Source: Alviniconcha marisindica
Taxonomy: Eukaryota > Mollusca > Gastropoda > Provannidae
Direction: 5' to 3'
Assembly (NCBI GenBank): GCA_018857735.1
Contig: JABMCL010003486.1
Location: 657,501-721,500, forward strand
DNA length: 64,000 bases
Numbering within the stretch: position 1 is the first letter of the stretch; every line of letters starts with the position of its first letter. A program made the translations under genes and the position numbers. Below the pieces are notes generated by a model. That model had not been told where the DNA came from. It did no database searches and saw only the letters and a program-made list of their open reading frames with translations. This document shows, piece by piece, positions 51,401-63,400 of this stretch.

Positions 51401-54400
51401 TCATGCACAGTTTGAAATATGTCGCTTACAAATTGGGGCTGAGAAAAAAAGCCAACAGCAGTTGACAAAGCTGGATCACCAGAAGGTCATTATCAAAACA
51501 GATTTCGTTTCCCAAACTAAGCACGTTCACTTTTTTCACGCAGCAGACAACAAGTATTACAGCCTTACCTGCCCAGAGACAGAGCCATGGTGCGGATACA
51601 AATGGAGTACAGGTGGCGCTCTTGTTCTTCGATGAAGTCGTGATCACTGACCTCAGGCCTCTGAACCACCGCGATCTGGACCGGGTGAGCCGATTGCAGC
51701 ATCCTGCCAACTTCCTGTACGCGAAGGTCATCACTCCAGCGCAGGGATAACAGCTGCAACACCACATCATCAGCATTATTACTGCACATCAGTAATGTAA
51801 AAACTCAACCAATGTAAAATCAGCACACAAGGGAGGTAATTAGCACTTGAAAGATGTCACACAAACACGACAACAAAGATCCAAGTCACCTACAGTAACT
51901 CTCACCTGGCATGCGTGTAAATACAAGGTACATAAACTCCTCCAGAGGTAAATCTGTAGGTGACTCCGGTCTTTGCTGTTGTGTTTGTGTGATGCGTTTC
52001 CAGCGCTAATTAACTACCTTGTGCGTTGATTCTACACGAGTGTTCTGGGCTTTGTTTTGTTTCAGATTGTGTCAAGTAATGTAAGTACAGTGCAGTACAA
52101 TCTGAAAGAAACAATAATTTCCTTCATGTTATTGTCATTAACACTTTGTGTTAACTGATCAAGAATAAGAAGTCAGATAAGAAGTGCTTTGCAAATCTGC
52201 AGTAATGCAAAAGAGTGCGAAAGAGAGACTAAAACTAAAAGGTATATTGTAATGGTTGGATGCATGTTTCTGAATATAAATGCCCCACAAGTATGTGCTT
52301 GGCAAAAACAAAAAGAGCAGGAAGTGTCAGGGTTTAGGGAACTGGTTCGAGTTCATCAAGATTTTGTGTTGTCCTGGAAAACTGAAGATTTACTCAAATC
52401 CACCAATTGTTGTTTCTTGGTTGCTATAGTTTCCCCCTCTCTCATTCACCGACATAATAAGTTAAGATGCAATGTATGTAAATAGCTAGATAGTTGTGTC
52501 ACTCAACCTCTTTGTTTTGCATGTGGCATGGGGGTGGAGCTAAAAATCCTGACGGAAACCACGAAGTGAAATATTTTAATATTCTCAAACAGAACACACA
52601 GTGCAAATCAACTGCATATTCAAGTACGCACACAATACAGGTATGCACACACAATACAAGTACACATACAAGTAATACATTACAAACTTCTCCACACAAT
52701 GACAAATGCAACCCAAAGACTATAATTATCTGCTGTAAATAACCCACAAGAACAGCCACCACACATCAGTGCAGCGCCAGAGCCATAAAACCTGTACCTC
52801 TTTATCCAGATGCCCCATGCCATGACACCTGTACCTCTTTATCCAGATGCTCCACGCCATGAAACCTGTACCTCTTTATCCAGATGCTCCATCCCATGGA
52901 ACCTGTACCTCTTTATCCAGATGCTCCAGCCATGAAACCTGTACCTCTTTATCCAATGCTCCATGCCATGAAACCTGTACCTCTTTATCCAGATGCTCCA
53001 CTGCCATGAAACCTGTACCTCTTTATCCAGATGCTCCATCCATGGAACCTGTACCTCTTTATCCAGATGCTCCACACATGAAACCTGTACCTCTTATCCA
53101 GATGCTCCATCCCATGAACCTGTACCTCTTATCACACCCATGCTAAATTACTCTTAAATGCCCACATGAAACCTGTACCTCTTTATCCAGATGCTCCATG
53201 CCATAAACCTGTACCTCTTTATCCAGATGCTCCATCCATGGAACCTGTACCTCTTTATCCAGATGCTCCACGCCATGAAACCTGTACCTCTTTATCCAGA
53301 TGCTCCATGCCATGAAACCTGTACCTCTTTATCCAGATGCTCCATGCCATGAAACCTGTACCTCTTTATCCAGATGCTCCATGCCATGAAACCTGTACCT
53401 CTTTATCCAGATGCTCCATGCCATGAAACCTGTACCTCTTTATCCAGATGCTCCATGCCATGAAACCTGTACCTCTTTATCCAGATGCTCCATGGCCATG
53501 AAACCTGTACCTCCTTATCCACATGCTCCAGGCCATGAAACCTGTACCTCCTTATCCACATGCTCCATGCCATGAAACCTGTACCTCTTTATCCAGATGC
53601 TCCATGCCATGAAACCTGTACCTCTTTATCCAGATGCTCCATGCCAGTGAAACCTGTACCTCTTTATCCAGATGCTCCAGCCATGAAACCTGTACATCTT
53701 TATCCAGATGCTCCACGCCATGAAACCTGTACCTCTTTATCCAGATGCTCCATGCCATGAAACCTGTACCTCTTTATCCACATGCTCCATGCCATGAAAC
53801 CTGTACCTCTTTATCCAGATGCTCCATGCCATGAAACCTGTACCTCTTTATCCAGATGCTCCATGCCATCCTCCTCCTCCTTGGCAGGGCTGCTCTTGGA
53901 TGTGGGCTGCACCATGGCCGGGCACATCACGCGGGGCGGCCGCGATGAAGGGCCAACCAGCAACTGCCACAAATCTTGCCGACCTGAAAAGGGAAGGCGG
54001 TGAGTGAACACACACACTGGGGAGTGGGGATAGCTCAGCAGTCAGTGCTGGACTTGTGATCAGACGGTCCCAGGTTTGAGTCCCCACAAGAGAATTTTGT
54101 TTTTCCAGGGTCAATTCTCTGTGCCGACTCTTATTTCAGTATCCAAATCATGAGTGCAGTGAGACTGCTTGAGAGAAGAGCATAGCGCTACATCAAAGCG
54201 ATCAACAATAATGATGCTAGTCTGTGACACGAGCTCAACAGCAACCATGAGCATGGTTTAATGATCATGTAAAGGCCCAACATGTTGCTTCCTATGTTTT
54301 TCTTCTTCTCTCTCTTTTTTTCTTTCTTTCCCCACCCCAGTCAAGGGTTGCCATCAGGTGGTCTAGACCTGCACTGTAATCCAGTGTCAGTGTTTTGTCT

Positions 54401-57400
54401 GGGTTCGTCGCCTGATCAAGGCAGAGTCACAGACTTTTCCATTTCTTCCAAGTTCACACTTGCATTGTACAGACTCTTTAGTGCTGGTTACACCTTTGTG
54501 TGCACAGCACATGCTAACATTCTGCTTGTTAAAGATCCCACATCCGCCCTTCCATAAGTGAAGATCTAATGACCAACAGTACAGAAACACACACGCATAC
54601 CACATAAAAGGAGCATAACGAATGGTATTATGCATTTTCAGAGCCACTCACAAGGCAGAAAAGATTAGCAATTATTAACCTCATTGGGTAAGATGCAAAA
54701 ACCAAGCACACTGGCACTGATCTCCCACACACCCCTCTCCCTGTCTCTATACACACACACATGCATGCACACACACACGCATGTGCGATGGCACACACAC
54801 ACACGCACGCACACACACACACACACAGAGTCCTCACCAATCAGGTTGTACTCCCGCTCTGACCAATCAGATGGCGGGTTACATCGACAATGCAGGATGG
54901 TTTCTCTGAATGGCAGCGACACACCCACGGGCAGACAGTCCACATCCTGCTGGGTCATTCCTGACAAAGAGATCAGCAATATTTTGCAGATGTTTTGCTT
55001 AGGAGCAGAACACAATCGTATCCTTTAGCCACACAAAATACAGCTGATTACAGGATCACAACAATAATAAATGCATTTCAAGTGCACTGAATCCCTCTAT
55101 GATACGTGTGTGAGGCTCTACGTGCTAACAGGTCAGGGTGATCTTGACACGGTTCACTGACTTTGTAGTCGTTGTTGTAGTTTTCCCCAGCTGAACACCA
55201 TAGCAGTCACCTGCAATACACAGCTGTACACTGACAAATGCATTATATAGGGTGAGAGGACTGTGTGTGACCGCGTGTTTTTTTTTACCCTGCCATGTGG
55301 GCAGCCACACATCATCTTCTGAGGATTTATCTCCATTTCCAGAGGGTGGATGCTGTTACGCAAGCAATTCATTCATCATAGCTGAAGACAGTCCCTGCCA
55401 TGCAGCACATTGTAACATTTTAACATAGCCTCAGTGTTCTTGGTCCACTGATTTTAATCATTTAGGGTCACATACAACAACACCCTCTTCCAGCAATTGC
55501 TTTTCCTTGACAAAATTCGGCTTAACACAACAGGATTGAAATGTTGCCACTGTCACTGTGCACTATCCTCATCTTGCTGGCTCTTTTACTACAAAATTCT
55601 ATTAGGAAGACGCAGTGTTCAGGGTCCTGGCAGCTTCCTCATAAGGCTAATCTACTGTGGAGGTCTGGATAAAAACTAAAAAGCAACTGAAGGAAACGCT
55701 GACATTCACATCACAGACTCTAGGCTTGTCATCACACAAATGGTGGCAAAGACAAAATCTTAAAGAAAAATGCTGACTGTTACACACAGTCTGGGTCAAG
55801 ACATAAGTTCGTAACTCTTCAACAAGCAGTTGTTAAATTTTTCTTCCTTATTCTTTTTGCTCAAGCTGAAGTATTTTTGTTTTGTTTTTCTTTTCTTTTC
55901 TTTAGTTCTTGTTTAGTTTCATTGGGAGGGTTGGGGGGGGGGGGGGGGGATAATATTTATAAAAACCTGAATTACACCTTAAGTACATGAAGGTTTGATT
56001 TGATACCCCTGCCCCTCCCATCCACCACCATCACTAGAGTTACAGGTGTAATCTAAAGACCAAGCATGGAAATGTATGCATCATTATGTAAATCCTTTTT
56101 CTGTCTTTTTTAAAACTTTTTAAATTAAAACAAGAAAAGGAAAAAGAGAGAACCACAGACAAAGAGGCAGAAAGACTGCGCAGTAAATATGCCAGCTCAC
56201 CCAGGTGAGTCATGGTGAGCAGCATTCGGTGAGCAATGTTGGCAGTGACAGGGCTGGCATGGAAACTTCTGGTGAGGGAAATTTCTGCTGTAGTGGCTCT
56301 GTGACCTAGGGACACGCCAAAACAGCAACGTTGTACAGGTGCTGTCACTTTACTCACATTCCCCAACTGAAAGTGGTGACCAGCTCATGTAATAAGTTTT
56401 GAAGCACACCGTGCAATTACTAAATTACTTTTCAGTCTTGGCTCTGCCCCAGATGCATGCCATGAACATGGAAAACTGTGAGTGTTCCACAAGTACACAC
56501 TCACCATCCCCAGCATTATCATCAGTTACTACCCCCATCACTATCATCAGTCATTATCACCACCACTATCATCAGTCATTATCACCACCACTATCATCAG
56601 TCACTATCACTACCACTATCATCAGTCACTATCACCACCAATATCATGTCATTATCACCACCACTATCATCAGTCATTATCACCACCACTATCATCAGTC
56701 ACTATCACCACCAATATCATCAGTCACTATCAAAACCAATATCATCAGTCATTATCACCACCACTATCATCAGTCATTATCACCACCACTATCATCAGTC
56801 ACTATCACCACCAATATCATCAGTCACTATCAAAACCAATATCATCAGTCATTATCACCACCACTCATCAGTCACTATCATCATTACAGTCATCAGTCGC
56901 TATCAACGTCGCTATCATCAGTCACTATCATCAGTCATTTTCACCTTCACTGCCATCAGTCGCTATCAACATCACTTACTATCATCAGTCGCTATCAACA
57001 TCACTATCATCTGTCACTATCATCATTTTCACCATCACTGTCATCAGTCGCTATAAACATCACTATCATCAGTCACTATTTCAGTTCAGTTCCAGGGCGT
57101 ATCAAAGTGCTCAGGAAAGCCCATATTCTACCCCATCTCTCAGAAGCTGCATCATCACCTTCGCAAAAGGGACGCTGTTTCAGGTTACCTTTAGCAGTAA
57201 ATGCATTCCCAAACCTTACTGCAAATCATTTCAGTCACCCACCAGCAAGGCCATGGTAGATATAAAGCATATGCAAAGAGGTGTGCTTAAGTCCTGTTAT
57301 CTAGAAAACAAGGATGTCACCATTTCGGTAACCCACCAGCAAGGCCATGGTAGATATAAAGCATAAACAAAGAGGTGTGCTTAAGTCCTGTTATCTAGAA

Positions 57401-60400
57401 AACGAGGATGTCACCATTTCGGTCACCCACCAGCAAGGCCATGGCAGAAATAATGCATAAGCAAAGAGGTACGCTGAAGCCCTGTTATCTACAAGACAAA
57501 GACACCACCATTTTGGTCGCCCACCAGCAAGGCCACGGCAGATATAAAGCATATGCAAAGAGATGCACTTAGGTTCTGTTATCTACAAGACAAGGACGTC
57601 ACAATTTCCAGCACCCACCAGCAAGGCCATGGCAGATATAAAGCATATGCAAAGAGGTGCGCTGAAGCCCTGTTATCTACAAGACAAGGACGTCACAATT
57701 TCCATCACCCACCAGCAAGGCCATGGCAGATATAAAGCACAAGCAAAGAGGCGCGCTGAAGCCCTGTTAGCTACAAGACAAGGACGTCACCTGCTGGAGC
57801 CAGCTTCCGCAGGCACCTGTCGATGGCTTGCTCCGTGGGGACATCCTTGTGCAGCATCAGTGCATACAACTGCAAATATAAAATGCTGCAGATTTCATTT
57901 TTAAGCTACAGAGTTGCCAAAATCTGGCAAATGCAAACCACACTTTCCTGAATGGAAAATGGGAAAAACAAGATTCTTGCAAGCACCAGTTTTGCTAAGG
58001 ATTACAACATCAGTACCCCATCACAAAGATGGCTGATCAGACATACAAAGATGGCTGACCAGACACACAAAGATGACTTACCAGGCACACAAAGAGGACT
58101 GACCATACACACAAAGATGACTGGCCAGACACAAAAATGACAAGCTGGACACACAAAGATGTCTGACCAGGCACACAAAGGTGACTAGCTGGACACACAA
58201 GGATGGCTGACCAGAACACAACGATGACTCACCAGGCACACAAAGATGACTGACCATGCACACAAAGATGACTGACCATGCACACAAAGATGACTGACCA
58301 GACACACAAAAATGACCAGGCACACATGGATGACTGACCAAGCACACAATGACGACTAACCAGAGCTGACCAGAAACATGGACTTACTGACTGCACAGAC
58401 AAACACGACTGACCAATCACACAGTAAGCAAATAAATGGACACAAAGATGGCCAACTAGACACACAATGCTGACTGAGCAACCACACAAAGCAGACTGAG
58501 CAACCACACAAAGCTGACTGAGCAGTCACACAAAGCTGACTGAGCAGTCACACAAAGCTGACTGACCGAGATGACATTCTGCGTGCTGCAGCAGACGGTG
58601 GGGATGTAGACGAAGGGGGGCTGGGTTCGACCCTGCAGGCTGTGGCACAGCCACTCCAGCACCACCGGGGCCTGTGACGGGAACACCTGGGGGTACTGCA
58701 TCTTGCTCAGCTCATCTGTACACACATGCACACACAAAGGTGAAAACACACACACATACAAAGATGAAAACAAGCACACATGCACACACATAAAGATTAA
58801 AACACCCAAAGATGAAAACACACACATAAAGATGAAAACACAAAAACACATACACACAATGGTTAAGAAGAAAAAGCATGAATATGAACACACACACACA
58901 CACTCACAAAGATGAAAACACACACACACACACAAAGATGGAGAGAGAAAAACACACACAAAGATTAACACACATGCCATATACAAGCAACCCCTCTCCC
59001 TCCCCCTCCAATGCACAACACACACACACACAAACACCATGCATGCGCACACACCCACAGAATAATGCATCACACTTGCTGCAAAGCACCACTGGAATGC
59101 AAGACACTAACTTAATCAACAGTGGTGCAGCTTCACTAAGGTTTTTGTGCCCCGGGCAGGCAGGCACAGTTATTGCCACTAACTGGACTCTAGCATAACT
59201 GCAGGGCTACAGTAACAGACGCTCGATACGCTCACAACAATAGGAATGCATTCCATGTCAAGACCAACCACCTGGACCAGTGTGCAGCTTCCTGAACAGA
59301 GAAGGCGTTGCACAATACATCCATGCACACGCAGACAAACAGCCACTAACACAAAATCTCACTGGATCCACATATTAGCACAGGAATAAAAAGAACAACT
59401 GGAGTCGTCATAATTGTGTGAACAACTGTTGCTACAACTAACTAGTTCATGAAGGAAAATGGCTCCTCACTACAGAAGCTGTCACACTCGGTTCTGAAGC
59501 AGTTTACATTCTACAAAAGCGGGCGCTGAATCGCAGTACAGGCATAGCATATCAACAGGCACCAAAACTGCAACTAAAAACTATAAGTCACATATGTACA
59601 AGATCCCTGCCATTCACACAAGAATGTCACAATTCCCTGCCATTCACACACAAGCAAAAGTATGTGACATCAGTAGAAGAATGACAGTTTCTCATATGCT
59701 GCAGCTATAAACTTATCACTGAGAGCTTCCTGAAGAGCTTACCCTCAGCCACCTGGCTGACATCATCGTACATGTCAAAGAGATGTGGGAAGTCTCGGCA
59801 GTAAAGGTCGCTGTATGATGCACAGCGCAGGTCCCTGTTGAATCAAAACAGAAAGAGCATGTTCACAACAAATTGCTTCATTCCCGATCATTCATCATTC
59901 CTCCAATATCTTTCGCTCTGAAGTTATGCCCAGCATACACATCCATCGAAACAAAGGAATGAAATCCTGCAAAATGGCCAGGCCCATTCGCTAGTCTACA
60001 GGTGTGGTCAAGCAGAGAACCACGGACACACTGTATAGAAATGCTGCCTTCTCCCCGAGGTGCGAGCCAGACTGCAGTTTTCTGTTGCCTACCAAACACC
60101 TCTGCCTACAGCGCTCTTTGGTTACGCAGACAAGACTCTGGTGTTGCCACTGACTGAGGTCATTCAGAAGGAAGACGGTGAGGCCCTGGGGAGAAGGAAT
60201 AAGAGGGCTAAGAAGAAGATGAAGAAAAGGGAGGTGGCAAAAAAGGAGAAGACAAGGAGAAGAAAAGGAAGGAGGAGGAGGAAATGGAGAAGACAAGAAG
60301 AAATGGAGAAGACAAGAAGAAATGGAGAAGACAAGAAGAAATGGAGAAGGGAGGAGAAAATGGAGAAGGGAGGAGGAAATGGAGAAGGAAGGAAGAAATG

Positions 60401-63400
60401 GAGAAGACAAGAAGAAATGGAGAAGGGAGGAGGAAATGGAGAAGGAAGGAAGAAATGGAGAAGGGAGGAGGAAATGGAGAAGGGAGGAGGAAATGGAGAA
60501 GGAAGGAGAAATGGAGAAGACAAGAAGAATGGAGAAGGGAGGAGGAAATGGAGAAGGAAGGAAGGAAATGGAGAAGGGAGGAGGAAATGGAGAAGGAGAA
60601 GGAAGGAAATGGAGAAGGGAGGAGGAAATGGAGAAGGAGGAGGAAATGGAGAAGGAAATGGAGGAAGGGAGGAGGAAATGGAGAAGGAGGAAGAAATGGA
60701 GAAGGGAGGAGGAAAGGAGAAGGGAGGAGGAAATGGGAAATGGAAAGGAGGAGGAAATGGAGAAGGGAGGAGGAAATGGGAAGGAAAGGAGAAAGGGAGG
60801 AGGAAATGGAGAGGAAGGAGAAATGGAGAAGGGAGGAGGAAATGGAGAAGGGAGGAGGAAATGGAGAAGGGAGGAGGAAATGGAGAAGGAAATGGAGAAG
60901 GGAGGAGGAAATGGAGAAGGAAATGGAGAAGGGAGGAGGAAATGGAGAAGGGAGGAAGAAAAGGAGGAAATGGAGAAGGGAGGAGGAAATGGAGAAGGAA
61001 GGAGGAAATGGAGAAGACAAGAAGAAGAAAAGACAGGAGAAAGAAGAAGGAAGGAGAAAATGGAGAAGACAAGAAGAAGAAAAGACAGGAGAAAGAAGAA
61101 AGAAGGAGAAAATGGAGAAGACAAGAAGAAGAAAAGGAAGACGGAAGGAGGGGGAGGATGAGGAAACAGAGAAAAAACAACAAGAACAGGAGAAGGAAGG
61201 AGGGGGAGGAGGAAATGGAGAAGACAAGAAGAATAGGAGAAGGCAGGAGAAAGTGGAGAAGACAAGTAGAAAAAAGGAAGGAGCAGGAAGGAGGAAACGG
61301 AGAAGGAGAATAAGTGGAAGAATGAGAGGAGAAGGCAGAAAGCTCCCAGGTGTACAGGCAGCGGCAATGCACTTTGCCCACAACATGACTGTGATGGGCG
61401 CACCTTGAAATCTGGTACAACAGCGGCGCCAGTGACTCCACCTCTCCGTGCAGCAGTATGTTCAGCTTCAGCTCCTGCAAACCACACCACAGAAAATCAG
61501 CACCGCTCACTGCGTCTGAGGATGGGTCTTAAAACAAAACCACAGCATGATAAAAGAATGGAAGTACAGTCAAAATGACAACTACAATGAAGGAGAACAA
61601 GACAAAGAAGAAAGGCCAACAGGATGAAGGAGAACAAGACAAAGAAGAAGAGCCAACATGATGAAGGAGAACAAGCCAAAGAAGAAGAGCCAACATGATG
61701 AAGGAGAACAAGCCAAAGAAGCAGAGCCAACAGGATGAAGGAGAACAAGACAAAGAAGAAGAGCCAACACCATGAAGGAGAACAAGACAAAGAAGAAGAG
61801 CCAACATGATGAAGGAGAACAAGACAAAGAAAAAAAGGCCCAAAACCCAATAAAGGGAGATGCAAGACAAAGAAGAAGAGCCCTAGTAGCTGTGAAGGAG
61901 GAGAAAGGACGACAGAAGAAGTCCCAACATGATGAAGGGGGAAAAAGGAGGGGGAAAGGGAAACTGCAAATTTACTCCCAACAAAAGATATGCACTAAAC
62001 AGTACTCATGACGTCCCAGTCTGTTTTTCAGGCACCAGCACAGTCATGTGAGGTGAGAGGGGGTTTCCCAGGAGGAGGATGAACACTTACTGGATCACAA
62101 CCACAAATCCCTGTCAGCACACACACTCACTGACAACACACCTCATTACCGTCAGCACACACACTCACTGACAACACACCTCATCACCATCAGCACACAC
62201 ACTCTCTGACAACACACCTCATCACCATCAGCACACACTCAATGACACAACAACACACCTCATTACCGTCATCACACACACTCACTGACAACACATCTCA
62301 TCACCATCAACACACACTGTTACTGTCAGCACACACCGTCACCATGTACCATCAATGACAACACACCTCACTGCCATCAACACACACCGTCACTGACAAC
62401 ACAACACACCACCATCAGTGTACACACTGTCAAAACACCTCATCACCATCAGCGCACAGTCACCGGCAACACACCTCATCACCATCAGCACCCACCATCA
62501 CTGACAACACACCTCACACCACCATCAGCACACTGCAGCACCAACAACACACCTCACCACCAACAGCACACACCATCACCGTCAACACACACTGTCACTA
62601 ACAACACATCTCACCACCACCAGCACACACCTCATACACCAGATGAAGGGCCAGCAGCACAGACGGGCAGTGGGGGAACAGCAGCGTCGTGGTGTCGATG
62701 GAGCAAGGCTTGGACAAGGTGGAACCGTCTGGCACCGCCAGGCACTCCCCAAGACCCAGGCAAGACTCCAGTTCCATGAGCACGTAGCCATGGTGGGCTG
62801 AGCTGACCAGATACTCCCAGTCCTGTCGGCAGCAAAACTAAAGAGGTAAGTACAGAGGGTGAACCACGCGCAGGACAGCACAGGCACACGGGGAGGGAGC
62901 TCGGCGGCCAGAGCACCAGGCTTGTGATTGAAAGGATGCCAGGTTTGAGTCCCAGCAGGAGAATCTCCATCTCTAGGATCAAGTTCTTGTGCTGACTCTT
63001 ATTCTAGTATCTGATTTCCTTTAAAAAGATAACAATCTTTTTACAAATTAAATGATTATATAAACCTGGCTGGATCACAGTTCTGGACACAACACAGCAG
63101 TCGACCTCGTCAAAAACGGTCAACCACAAGCACATCTCAAGCATTTACATTTCGCCCAGCTACAGCCGACTGAAGCTTCACCTCCTCCACGAAGACACCC
63201 ACAAACAATATGCACCGTGTGGGTTCAGGGGAGGTGAGAAAAATCTTTGAAATCACAAACACAGGTCTGATTCCTTGTGACAATACAATACACAACCTCA
63301 CACATTTTTAGAGCCTATTAACATTCCATGCTGGGGAGCCTGCATCAAACAGCTGTGACAAGGAGCAGGGCGGCCTATTTCTATTCCACAAGAGACAGGA

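Noticed and set aside
52189..52485. 98-codon forward frame (MQICSNAKECERETK...)
   Set aside because: It looks slightly coding-like but lies in an ANAPC1 intron, has no recognised domain and no splice partners.
56399..57366. Frames of nearly 300 codons rich in HYHHHYHQSL
   Set aside because: 24-bp minisatellite translation; no splice sites joining it to other exons.
60208..61490. Open frames of 370-500 codons on both strands
   Set aside because: They are translations of a purine-strand minisatellite between ANAPC1 exons 3 and 4. Only the true exon 3 residues (ELKLNILLHGEVESLAPLL) inside one of them are real coding sequence.
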